Assembly: GCA_018821305.1 (NCBI GenBank)
Contig: JAHJMN010000177.1
Span: forward strand, 1 to 56,896
Length of the DNA: 56,896 nucleotides
Source: Myxococcota bacterium
Lineage (GTDB): Bacteria > Myxococcota_A > Polyangia > HGW-17
Direction of reading: 5' to 3'
Shown: in pieces, positions 24,324-32,602 of the stretch
How positions within the stretch are numbered: the stretch's first letter is position 1
How the letters are laid out: each line of letters begins with the position of its first letter
The notes under the pieces: generated by a model
What the model was told of the DNA's origin: nothing
The model's database searches: none
The model's input: the letters and a program-made list of their open reading frames with translations, nothing else
Program-made: the position numbers and the translations under genes

Positions 24324-25216
24324 GCGATAAAAATAAAAATACCGGTGAAATCAAAGAATTGGACCAGAAAAAGTCCGGTTCAAATAAAACTATGGAACCC
24401 GATAAGAAAAAATCTGCCGAGTTAAAAACGACAACAAAAGATGCCAGAACAGGTGAAGTTGCCGTATACAGGAAAGCTTGTGGTTTTTCTTACCATTTTC
24501 GTTCCTTTCTTACTATTCTGGGCAAAGAAACCCGTTCTTTTTTTAATACGCCCATGGCATATATCATTCTCTCTGGTTTTGTGCTCCTGACATCATGGCT
24601 TTTCTTTGAAACATTCTGGCTTCGGAATGAAGCCAGCGCAAGACCTCTTTTCGACGCCCTCCCGAAGATTTTCCTGATCATTACGCCCCTTGTTACAATG
24701 AAAATGTGGGCGGAGGAATATTCTACAGGAACCCATGATCAACTCATGAGTCTACCTGTAAATCCAGCCATCACGGTAATGGGAAAGATTACAGCCTGCC
24801 TTTCTATAATTTTAATGGCACTCATACTCACACTTCCGTACCCAATTGTAGCATCAGTGTATGGCAATCTGGATTGGGGGCCCGTTTGGGGAGGCTACCT
24901 CGGGGCACTTTTACTCGGCCTTGCTTATGCTTCCGTAGGTTTGTTTATATCGAGTCTCACTAGAACTCAAGTAGAAGCGGCTTTTGTAACACTTTTCGTA
25001 GCTGGCTTTTTCTATTTCATAGGTGAATCCAATGTATTGGAGAATTTCAGTTCTTCAAATACAACTTATATACTCGGTCAAATAGGTCTTGGCTCAAGAT
25101 TCCGTAATATCAGCAGAGGTGTTCTGGATATCAGGGATCTTGTTTACTACGCCAGTTTTTCAGCACTTTTCATAGTTGTTAACGTTGCTGTTCTCAGACA
25201 CAGAAAGTGGATGTAA
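24320..25216 (+). CDS. ABC-2 transporter permease (GldF-like)
   Basis: 298 residues. A long charged N-terminal extension (about 1-50, Lys/Asp/Glu repeats such as EPDKKKS) precedes the membrane domain. About six membrane segments follow, with the conserved KETRSFFNTPMAYIIL entry and the MKMWAEEYSTGTHDQLMSLPV cytoplasmic loop that is typical of GldF-type permeases. It works with the ATPase encoded upstream. The stop is 12 bases before the gldG-like gene, which has its own AAGGA Shine-Dalgarno. The basic/acidic extension is unusual for this family and could be a linker to a cytosolic partner. Confidence 0.9.
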   Translation: MSDKNKNTGEIKELDQKKSGSNKTMEPDKKKSAELKTTTKDARTGEVAVYRKACGFSYHFRSFLTILGKETRSFFNTPMAYIILSGFVLLTSWLFFETFWLRNEASARPLFDALPKIFLIITPLVTMKMWAEEYSTGTHDQLMSLPVNPAITVMGKITACLSIILMALILTLPYPIVASVYGNLDWGPVWGGYLGALLLGLAYASVGLFISSLTRTQVEAAFVTLFVAGFFYFIGESNVLENFSSSNTTYILGQIGLGSRFRNISRGVLDIRDLVYYASFSALFIVVNVAVLRHRKWM

Positions 25217-25228
25217 AGGACGAAAACG

Positions 25229-27286
25229 ATGAACAGAAAATACATTTTTTTAATTAATACTTGGGCAACGGTTCTCCTTTTAGGAGCAAACCTTTTACTT
25301 TTCAATGTTATCTTTTCAAGATTCACCGCCGGCAGAATTGACATTACACAGTATAAGGAACATTCCCTTTCTCCTCATACGTTAAAAACCATCCGTGGAC
25401 TGCCAGACAAAGTCGAAATTATCGGTGTTTTTTCCACAAATACTCACAGGCTTTTAAAGCCATTAATCCCGAGAATCCGTGATTTACTGGAGAGTTATGC
25501 TCAAGAGTCAAGTGGTCATGTCGCTGTAGATCTCATGAATCCATCTTCCGATAAGACTATCAAGCATCTCTATGAGGAATTTGGAATAAAACCCTTCCCT
25601 GTTCCCCTGGAGTCTAAATATAAAAAAGAAGTAAAAAGCATTTATTTCAACATTATAATCAAGTACGGAGATCAAACAGTAAAGTATGTTCTTGATGACA
25701 TGATTGATGTTTCTGAAACCGCAGGTGAACTTACGGTAAAACTAAAAGATATGGAGCAATTGCTTACAAAAGGAATTAAGAAGGCCTCCACCAGTTTTAC
25801 CAGTATTGACAGTGCTCTTGCCGCTGCGGCCCAACCAGTTTCTATAACTTTTTACCGTGTTCCCAAAGAATTTCTGACTCAAATCCCTGAAAAAGATCGT
25901 AAATCCATTGATGAAGCAGGGGTTAAGCTAAAAAAAGCCATTGAAAAATATGGTAAAAATACGATTCAATATAAAGAGGAAGAAACTAAACTGCGAGATA
26001 AAATACTCAACGTCGAAATTTCATTTCTTAAAAAGAAGGTTATGTTCCCACTATTTTTAGAAACAGCTGATGTTTCCAAAAGTGATGTAGCTGAAAACCT
26101 TGAAGCAGGCTTGAAAAGAGTTCTCCCGGGTTTCACCAGAACTCTGGGTCTTGCCCTTCCCCCTCCAGATTTTGATCCTCAAATGGCCCGATTTGGAAGG
26201 CAACCTCCTCCATCAGAATTTGCTGCTCTTGAAAGCCTCCTGCAAAGTGAGTACGAAGTTAAAAATATTGATCTTTCCTCAGGCAAACCGCCTATCGAAG
26301 TTGAAGTTCTTCTAGTTGCAAGACCAGAAAACTACAAAGAAAAAGAATTGTTTGCCATTGATCAGTATATTATGCTTGGTGGGCGCGTTATTTTCTTCAT
26401 GGATTCCAGTAAATTGGATATTCAGGCTTTACAAGCAGGCAAACTTTCAATTAAACCTGTAAAATCTGGTTTGAATGAGATGCTTGAAAGTTGGGGTGTA
26501 AAAGTTGTAGATCAGGTCCTTTCCGATGAAAACAATTACCCATATCCTCTTCCAAGAGAAATTCAACCAGGCCTGCCTGTCATCGAAGAGGTTCCTTATC
26601 CTTACTTTGTAAAAATTGTGGCGCCCAAGGGTCATGGGGCAGTCAATAATCTTGCAGAGCTGTACTTTTTATGGCCTGCAGTTCTTGAAACTAAAAAAGT
26701 CTCCGGACTTACAATCAAATCAATGGTTGAAAGTTCATCCAAATCCTGGCTTCAGCCGATAACAGGAAAAGGTCTTGACGTTACGCCCAGTCACGGGATG
26801 AAAAATTCATCAAATATTGCAACAAAACCTTACACACTGGCAGTTTCTGTATCCGGAAAATTCACGTCTTTCTTTAAAGGGAAGTCATCGCCTCTTGATA
26901 AAAAAGGCGGCCCAGAAGATAAGCGAAATCCAAAGACTGACAACAAAACGTCAAAAGAAAGCGTTAAACCTGAAGGCCGACGGGATGAAAGTTCAAATAG
27001 CAGGATAATTGTCGTTTCTGATTCAGATATCATAAGTGAAGTAGCAATGAAGATCCTTGAGCGAAGTTATCAGTTTAATCTGAAATTCCTGTCAAATCTT
27101 CTTGAATGGATTCAAAGCGATGATGAAGAATTTGTGACATCTGCAAAGGGTCTTCCAAGACCGCTTCAAGAAATGTCTGAAAGTAAGAAGTCATTTGTCC
27201 AGCATTCTATCTGGATTGGGTCTTTATTGTTTTTAATTTTACTATTCCTGATTACCCACATTCTCAGAAGGAGGGTAAACTTATGA
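25229..27286 (+). CDS. GldG-like ABC-associated protein
   Basis: 685 residues. One N-terminal membrane segment (about 6-27), a large periplasmic part and a final membrane segment (about 660-681) before a basic tail RRRVNL. The start RFTAGRIDITQYKEHSLSPHTLKTIRGL and the VEVLLVARPENYKEKELFAIDQYIMLGGRVIFFMD segment match the GldG/ABC_transp_aux family. In gliding bacteria it is part of an ABC complex needed for motility and secretion; elsewhere its role is not settled. A Lys/Pro-rich insert (about 545-590) lies near the C-terminus. It overlaps the DUF4340 gene by four bases. Confidence 0.9.
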   Translation: MNRKYIFLINTWATVLLLGANLLLFNVIFSRFTAGRIDITQYKEHSLSPHTLKTIRGLPDKVEIIGVFSTNTHRLLKPLIPRIRDLLESYAQESSGHVAVDLMNPSSDKTIKHLYEEFGIKPFPVPLESKYKKEVKSIYFNIIIKYGDQTVKYVLDDMIDVSETAGELTVKLKDMEQLLTKGIKKASTSFTSIDSALAAAAQPVSITFYRVPKEFLTQIPEKDRKSIDEAGVKLKKAIEKYGKNTIQYKEEETKLRDKILNVEISFLKKKVMFPLFLETADVSKSDVAENLEAGLKRVLPGFTRTLGLALPPPDFDPQMARFGRQPPPSEFAALESLLQSEYEVKNIDLSSGKPPIEVEVLLVARPENYKEKELFAIDQYIMLGGRVIFFMDSSKLDIQALQAGKLSIKPVKSGLNEMLESWGVKVVDQVLSDENNYPYPLPREIQPGLPVIEEVPYPYFVKIVAPKGHGAVNNLAELYFLWPAVLETKKVSGLTIKSMVESSSKSWLQPITGKGLDVTPSHGMKNSSNIATKPYTLAVSVSGKFTSFFKGKSSPLDKKGGPEDKRNPKTDNKTSKESVKPEGRRDESSNSRIIVVSDSDIISEVAMKILERSYQFNLKFLSNLLEWIQSDDEEFVTSAKGLPRPLQEMSESKKSFVQHSIWIGSLLFLILLFLITHILRRRVNL

Positions 27287-28494
27287 AAAAAATTAATATT
27301 ATTCTGATTGCTGTTTTAGCCGTACAGATTATCATATGGACACTTCTTCCTTCAAGAAATGCCGTTTTCGGAGCAAAGAAAGTATCCATTGTTACAGACT
27401 TGGATTCGAAATCTGTTGCACGCATAGTAATCGCAAAACCTGGTACAAAAGACAGGGTTACTCTTGTGAAAAATGGAAAAAAATGGCAGATAGTTGAAGC
27501 CTTTAATTTCGATGCAGATCAGACAAAAATATATGAAATTCTTGCTGTTATTCCCAATCTCAAGTCGGCGCAGATAGTAAGTGAAAATAAATCCATGTTC
27601 ACCAATTATGGCCTTGGCGACAACCCCGAATGGGAAATTGTATTTTCCGATGCCGCAAATAAAGAACTGGTGAACCTCTATGTTGGCAAATCTCTGGTGA
27701 AAGGCACTTTTGTCCGACGTAAAAATGAGGAGCGCATATACCGCATATCCGGCTCCCTGAGCAGCAATTTATACAGTAAAGCAAAAGATTTCTTTGAAGA
27801 CACTAACCTGAAACTGCCCCCGGTGAAAGATCGGGAATCAATTAATGTGTCTTTCAACAACTCATCAATAACACTTAAAAAAACAAAAGCTGGTGGGGCC
27901 TCCGTTGGAATAGACGGCCAACTGACCAATGTTCAGGATGAATGGTCTTTACTTAATGAATCTCTGCAGATTGATCCTACAGGAGATTCAACAAAGATCC
28001 GTGAGTTTGTCAGTAGTTTTGATTCCATCAATTTTGAAGGCGTCGAAGGTACAACTCCTTCACCTGCCATGGGGCTTACAAACCCATACCTGACAATTGT
28101 AATAACCGGAACTGGCGAAGTAACCAAAAAGGCCGTTTCACTTACTATTAAAATTGGAAGTATTAAGAGCGGAAATAAATCAAAAGCTCGATACGCATCC
28201 ATTTCAAACAGCGAGTTCATTTATCTTCTGGATCCCCTCGTATTTGAAAAATGGACGACAAAAAGATCTGAACTCACAGGCAAACCCAAACCGACAGCGG
28301 AAGAAGATCTGAACAAAAAAATCGGAGATATGAAAATTCCAGAAACCAAACTTGACCTTAAAACTCCGGTTCCCGATACTAAAGATGCGGAAAAATCAAT
28401 AATTCGTCCGGCAGTTATGGCACCTCCCCCAGTTAAAAATCCTGCAGTTATGGCACCCCCAGCAGGAAATCCCCCCCCAATGGCAACAAAGTAG
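27283..28494 (+). CDS. DUF4340 domain protein
   Basis: 403 residues. An N-terminal membrane anchor (about 4-20), then DUF4340-type beta domains: VARIVIAKPGTKDRVTLVKNGKKWQI and NYGLGDNPEWEIVFSD. The C-terminus is Pro-rich with near repeats of PAVMAPP and NPAVMAPP. DUF4340 proteins usually follow GldG-like genes and are thought to belong to the same membrane complex. It is the last gene of a four-gene run with ATGA overlaps, so all four products are made together. The long gap that follows contains a palindromic element. Confidence 0.9.
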   Translation: MKKINIILIAVLAVQIIIWTLLPSRNAVFGAKKVSIVTDLDSKSVARIVIAKPGTKDRVTLVKNGKKWQIVEAFNFDADQTKIYEILAVIPNLKSAQIVSENKSMFTNYGLGDNPEWEIVFSDAANKELVNLYVGKSLVKGTFVRRKNEERIYRISGSLSSNLYSKAKDFFEDTNLKLPPVKDRESINVSFNNSSITLKKTKAGGASVGIDGQLTNVQDEWSLLNESLQIDPTGDSTKIREFVSSFDSINFEGVEGTTPSPAMGLTNPYLTIVITGTGEVTKKAVSLTIKIGSIKSGNKSKARYASISNSEFIYLLDPLVFEKWTTKRSELTGKPKPTAEEDLNKKIGDMKIPETKLDLKTPVPDTKDAEKSIIRPAVMAPPPVKNPAVMAPPAGNPPPMATK

Positions 28495-28520
28495 TAGTTG
28501 TTTCAATCAACCTTACTCGT

Positions 28521-28790
28521 ACCGTTTCCTGAATAAAAGGATCGAAACGGGAAAAGCACTTGTTTTCATCCTGCCATTTGTAATTATGCATTGATTTTGC
28601 AATGTTTAACCGCTGATCCTGAACCTGTTTTCCTGACTACCCGAATCCCTGCTAAAGAAATTCAGGAAAGCAGTAGAAGGAACAGGGAGGCAATTTTTGC
28701 TTTGCAAAAATGCAAGAGGAGAATCAGAGTCTTTTTCCTTAAGGTTTTCTTTAAATATATTCACAATCCTTTTCCTAAGGAGGTTGTTTA
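28521..28790. repeat. GACCGCTT/CCTG element, copy C4 (diverged)
   Basis: A CCGTTTC/GAAACGG inverted repeat (28522-28528, 28544-28550) with AAAAGGATCG between matches the left end of the copy at 47.1 kb. Then come TTGTAATTATGCATTG, CCTG motifs (GATCCTGAACCTG), a CCCTGCTAAAGAAATTCAGG turn, and CAGG/GGAACAGGG motifs. The right end is weak. The rest of the gap (28791-28928) shows no gene. Confidence 0.65.
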
Positions 28791-28928
28791 GTGGCCTGAT
28801 ATATTATAATAAATTTTCACACTGAATATTTACAGGCACCAACTTACTTGAAAAACCTTAAAACTGTTGAAATTGGCCTTGACACTGGCATTGAAAATTG
28901 CTTTGTTCAGATCAAACCGGGGTAAGAT

Positions 28929-29072
28929 ATGAACACTCTTGCAGTTCCGAAATCAACAACCACAGAATCTGAAGATTGCGGATTTTTTTCATACAATTTC
29001 CGATACTTTTATTATTATAACTACAAAAATTCTTTTTTTTACATAACCACACCCATATATTTGGGTAACTGA
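28929..29072 (+). CDS. Possible 47-residue aromatic-rich peptide
   Basis: An ATG with GGGGTAAG upstream opens 47 codons ending 15 bases before the iorA start. The N-terminal half is polar (NTLAVPKSTTTESEDCG), the C-terminal half very rich in Phe and Tyr (FFSYNFRYFYYYNYKNSFFY). TTGACA at 28879-28884 lies upstream but its -10 partner is poor. The composition could be a chance product of an AT-rich leader. It is listed because it is intact and sits just before an oxidoreductase operon, as a leader peptide might. Confidence 0.3.
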   Translation: MNTLAVPKSTTTESEDCGFFSYNFRYFYYYNYKNSFFYITTPIYLGN

Positions 29073-29087
29073 CCAAGGGAGGCAAAA

Positions 29088-30677
29088 TTGGAAAATCAGA
29101 AAGTTCTTCTTTTAGGTGATGAAGCTATTGCTCAGGGAGCCATCGATGCCGGTGCAAGCGGATTCTATGCATATCCTGGAACTCCTTCCACTGAAATTAT
29201 GGAATATGTTCAGCATTCCAAAGAAGCTGACGAAGGAAATATTCATCGTCAGTGGAGTGCCAATGAAAAAACCGCTGTGGAATCTGCTCTTGGCATGAGT
29301 TACGCTGGGAAACGCACAGTAGCCTGTATGAAGCATGTTGGTGTAAATGTTGCGGCAGATCCTTTTGTCAACAGTGGTGTTACCGGAGCAAACGGTGGAT
29401 TAATCGTTGTTGCAGCGGATGATCCAAGCATGCATTCCTCGCAAAATGAGCAGGATTCGCGGTTTTTTGCCAATTTCAGTTTAATTCCATGCCTTGAACC
29501 ATCTAATCAGCAGGAAGCATATGATATGATGTTCTACGGTATGGATTTCAGTGAGAAATTTAAAACCCCCCTACTCATGCGCATTACTACACGACTAGCT
29601 CATAGTCGTAGCGGCGTCGTTCTTAAATCAAAACGACCTCAAAATTCACTTAAACTTCCAGAAGACGGAAGACAATTCGTGCTTCTACCTTCTATTTCAC
29701 GTAAACGTTACAAACTTCTTCTTGAAGCTCAGACAAAATTCGTCGAAGAATCTGAAAACAGTCCTTTTAACGTTTATACTGATGGAGCCGATAAATCTCT
29801 TGGCGTTATTGCCTGCGGCATAGGTTACAATTACTACATGGAAAACTTTCCCAGTGGCAGTCCTAATCCAGTGCTTAAGATAGGCCAGTATCCTGCCCCT
29901 CGTAAATTGATTGAACGTATGGCAAAAGAATGTAAAACGATTCTTGTAATTGAAGAAGGAATGCCTCTTTTAGAAGAAAATCTTCGTGGATTCATGAATG
30001 CTCCTCTGGAAATCAAGGGCAGACTTGATGGAACACTTCCCCGGGATGGCGAACTTAATCCTAATCTTATCCGCATTGGTCTTGGCCTGAGCGATAATAC
30101 AGGTAATGATGTACCCGAAGTGGTCAAACTTCGTCCGCCAGCGATGTGTACAGGTTGCTCACATATCGATACCTATAAAGCTCTCATTGAAACAGTCAAG
30201 GATGTTTATGGCGATGGTCATGTGTTTTCTGATATCGGTTGCTATACCCTTGGTGCTTATCCTCCCTATGAAATTATCAACTCCTGCGTTGATATGGGGG
30301 CATCGGTCACAATGGCAAAAGGTGCTGCTGATGCAGGTCTCTTCCCGTCTATTGCAGTTATTGGCGATTCAACCTTTACTCACAGCGGAATGACAGGGCT
30401 TTTGGATGCAGTAATCGAAAACACCAATATGATTCTTTTTATCCTCGATAACAGCACTACCGCCATGACCGGTGGTCAGAAGAGCCACGCTTATGGCAAA
30501 ATTAAAGATATATGTATTGGCCTGGGAGTAAATCCAGAACACGTCAGAGAGGTTGTTCCACTGCCAAAGAATCATTCAGAATTTGTTAATATAATCAAAG
30601 AGGAACTTGAATACAATGGACTGAGTGTAATCATTCCCACAAGAGAATGCATTCAGACTATCGGTAAAAAGAAATAG
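29088..30677 (+). CDS. iorA: Indolepyruvate:ferredoxin oxidoreductase alpha-like subunit, ferredoxin tail missing
   Basis: 529 residues from TTG after AAGGGAGG. It belongs to the 2-oxoacid:acceptor oxidoreductases that oxidise aryl pyruvates to acyl-CoA using thiamine diphosphate. Seen: the pyrimidine-binding part at the N-terminus (GAIDAGASGFYAYPGTPSTEI), CTGCSH (about 352) and the TPP/Mg region GDSTFTHSGM...DNSTTAMTGG (about 425-460). Typical IorA is about 600-650 residues and ends with two 4Fe-4S motifs; here the chain stops at IQTIGKKK and no CxxCxxC cluster is present. The electrons must leave by a separate ferredoxin or flavin partner not encoded next door. Substrate cannot be deduced. 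Confidence 0.88.
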   Translation: MENQKVLLLGDEAIAQGAIDAGASGFYAYPGTPSTEIMEYVQHSKEADEGNIHRQWSANEKTAVESALGMSYAGKRTVACMKHVGVNVAADPFVNSGVTGANGGLIVVAADDPSMHSSQNEQDSRFFANFSLIPCLEPSNQQEAYDMMFYGMDFSEKFKTPLLMRITTRLAHSRSGVVLKSKRPQNSLKLPEDGRQFVLLPSISRKRYKLLLEAQTKFVEESENSPFNVYTDGADKSLGVIACGIGYNYYMENFPSGSPNPVLKIGQYPAPRKLIERMAKECKTILVIEEGMPLLEENLRGFMNAPLEIKGRLDGTLPRDGELNPNLIRIGLGLSDNTGNDVPEVVKLRPPAMCTGCSHIDTYKALIETVKDVYGDGHVFSDIGCYTLGAYPPYEIINSCVDMGASVTMAKGAADAGLFPSIAVIGDSTFTHSGMTGLLDAVIENTNMILFILDNSTTAMTGGQKSHAYGKIKDICIGLGVNPEHVREVVPLPKNHSEFVNIIKEELEYNGLSVIIPTRECIQTIGKKK

Positions 30678-30690
30678 AAAGGACATACCC

Positions 30691-31275
30691 ATGAAACGCG
30701 ATATTATTCTTGCCGGTGTTGGAGGACAGGGTATTCTGTCCATTGCCACTGTAATCGGCTTTGTAGTTGTTGATCAGGGACTGTATCTCAAACAAGCTGA
30801 AGTTCATGGAATGAGTCAGCGTGGGGGCGATGTTCAGTCCAACCTGCGTATATCCTCAGACCCAATTTATTCTGACCTGATTCCTGCCGGACAGGCGGAC
30901 CTCATTATCAGTGTTGAGCCTATGGAATCTCTGCGATACATCCCATTTCTCAGCAGGACCGGGTGGCTCATTACTTCTACCGCTCCTTATGTAAATATTA
31001 CTGATTATCCGGAAAATGACGTTTTAATGAATGAAATCCGCAAAGTTAAGAACCATATAGCAATCCCTGCGGACACAATTGCAAAAGAAATTGGTAGCCC
31101 ACGCTCATCTAATATCGTCATGCTCGGTGCAGCCAGTGCCTATCTGGATCTTCCTTTTGAAAAGCTCGAAGAAGGCATTCAGAAAATTTTTGGGAAAAAA
31201 GGCGAAAAAATCGTTGAATCCAACTTGAAAGCACTTCATGCAGGCAGAGATTTTGCCAAATCATACATAGCATAA
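30691..31275 (+). CDS. iorB: Indolepyruvate oxidoreductase beta-like (gamma-domain) subunit
   Basis: 194 residues with AAAGGA upstream. It is the pyruvate/ketoisovalerate oxidoreductase gamma-domain type: GVGGQGILSIATVIG at the start and EVHGMSQRGGDVQSNLRIS, then EPMESLRYIPFL. It forms a complex with the subunit encoded 13 bases upstream and binds coenzyme A in this family. Its length is normal. The pair together lacks the iron-sulfur module. Confidence 0.9.
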   Translation: MKRDIILAGVGGQGILSIATVIGFVVVDQGLYLKQAEVHGMSQRGGDVQSNLRISSDPIYSDLIPAGQADLIISVEPMESLRYIPFLSRTGWLITSTAPYVNITDYPENDVLMNEIRKVKNHIAIPADTIAKEIGSPRSSNIVMLGAASAYLDLPFEKLEEGIQKIFGKKGEKIVESNLKALHAGRDFAKSYIA

Positions 31276-31354
31276 TATTTTCAATAACTTCCCCCGACAA
31301 TAGTTTATTATACACTGCAAATGCATAAATCACTTTATTAACCAGACAACCCTA

Positions 31355-31383
31355 TTGACATATGTTTATTTGTAATATATATT
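31355..31383 (+). promoter_or_regulatory. Strong sigma-70-like promoter for the EEP gene
   Basis: TTGACA (31355-31360), 17 bases, then TATATT (31378-31383), in an AT-rich gap. The EEP-fold gene starts at 31446 with an AGGAGG Shine-Dalgarno, leaving a leader of about 55 bases. This is the best promoter match in the window. Confidence 0.7.
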
Positions 31384-31445
31384 TCTTTTTGTTAATGGTT
31401 TTATTTTTTCAATAACCGCTGCAAATTGCAGCACAGGAGGCTCCA

Positions 31446-32576
31446 ATGAAGAAGTCATACAAATTCATGACATTTATTACTGCTGTATTCTCCTTGATAC
31501 TTCTACTTCCTCAAGGAGCCTCAGCAAAAATAAAGCATGGAAAAGTCAAAGCAATGAGTCGCAACCTGTACCTCGGAGCTGACATTTTCAAAGTAGTTGA
31601 AGCAGCTATGGATACAACAAACCCTTACGCTGTTCCCGCTGCGGTGGCAACAGTCTTCCAGACTGTTCAGTACACCAATTTTCCGGAGAGAGCTCAAGCA
31701 CTGGCAGATGAAGTACTCGAAAACAATCCCGATGTAATAGGTCTTCAGGAAGTCACTGAATATTTCATGCAAGCCCCAGGCGATTTTCTTTATGGAAACC
31801 CCATAACGGCAGACATGGTTGTGATTGATTTTCTGCAAGTTTTCCTTGCAGCTCTAGAAGAAAGAGGCATGAATTACTCTGTTGCATCAGTTTCTTACAA
31901 CGCAGATATTGAACTACCAATGTTTGCCGGGTTTACGCCGGAAGGTTATCCCATCCTTAACGATCTTCGTATGCTTGACCGCGATGTGATTTTAGTAAAA
32001 AACAATGTTCATGTTACATCGGAAAGCAATGGTAATTATTACTATAATGTCGCAATGGATCTTGGTGGTGTAAACGTTGAATTCACTCGTGGCTGGACTT
32101 CAATTAATGCAGTAATCAGAAATCAGGAATACCGCATTGTGAACACTCACCTTGAAGTAGGAGGAGATCCAACTTCTCCTTTTGCCATGATTCAGGCAGC
32201 TCAGATGCAGGAATTAATGGGCCTGCTAGCAAGTGAAACAAAAAATACAATTTTAATTGGTGATTTCAACTCATCTCCAGAAAATGTTCAAACTCAGCCC
32301 TACCATCAGGCAATTGCTGCTGGATTTGTGGACAGTTGGACCATGACCCATTACTGGAATCCCGGGTATACGTGCTGCTTCAATGAAACCGTAAACGATC
32401 CAGATTCCGAACTGTATGAAAGAATTGATCATATTTTCTTCCGGTTTGGTCCACGGGCCCTTCCTTTTGCTTTGACATGGAGAACTGGAATTGATGATAT
32501 TGACATGACACCCAATGGTTTATGGCCTTCGGATCACGCGGGAATGTACGCTCTTATCAGTTTCCTCTCCTGGTAA
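31446..32576 (+). CDS. Secreted endonuclease/exonuclease/phosphatase-fold protein
   Basis: 376 residues with a signal peptide (1-27, GASA). The EEP fold hydrolyses phosphodiester or phosphomonoester bonds with a divalent metal. Catalytic residues visible are Asn40 (MSRNLYLGAD), Glu102 (GLQEVTEY), His235 (VNTHLE), Asp273/Asn275 (IGDFNSS) and Asp363/His364 (PSDHAGM). The substrate could be nucleic acid, phosphoinositide or sphingomyelin; members with the SRNLYLGAD start are common secreted EEP proteins. Only one disulfide candidate is seen (CC in YTCCFN). It is convergent with a lipoprotein gene 26 bases away. Confidence 0.9.
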   Translation: MKKSYKFMTFITAVFSLILLLPQGASAKIKHGKVKAMSRNLYLGADIFKVVEAAMDTTNPYAVPAAVATVFQTVQYTNFPERAQALADEVLENNPDVIGLQEVTEYFMQAPGDFLYGNPITADMVVIDFLQVFLAALEERGMNYSVASVSYNADIELPMFAGFTPEGYPILNDLRMLDRDVILVKNNVHVTSESNGNYYYNVAMDLGGVNVEFTRGWTSINAVIRNQEYRIVNTHLEVGGDPTSPFAMIQAAQMQELMGLLASETKNTILIGDFNSSPENVQTQPYHQAIAAGFVDSWTMTHYWNPGYTCCFNETVNDPDSELYERIDHIFFRFGPRALPFALTWRTGIDDIDMTPNGLWPSDHAGMYALISFLSW

Positions 32577-32602
32577 AAGCCTGTGAGTAAAGATTATTCT
32601 CT

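Noticed and set aside
28591-28791. 66-codon plus-strand ORF after the DUF4340 gene
   Set aside because: It lies wholly within repeat C4 and its composition reflects the CCTG/CAGG motifs.
28885-28901. Sigma-54 promoter TGGCA...TTGC before iorA
   Set aside because: The spacing between the GG and GC elements is one base too long (11 instead of 10) and flanking consensus is poor.
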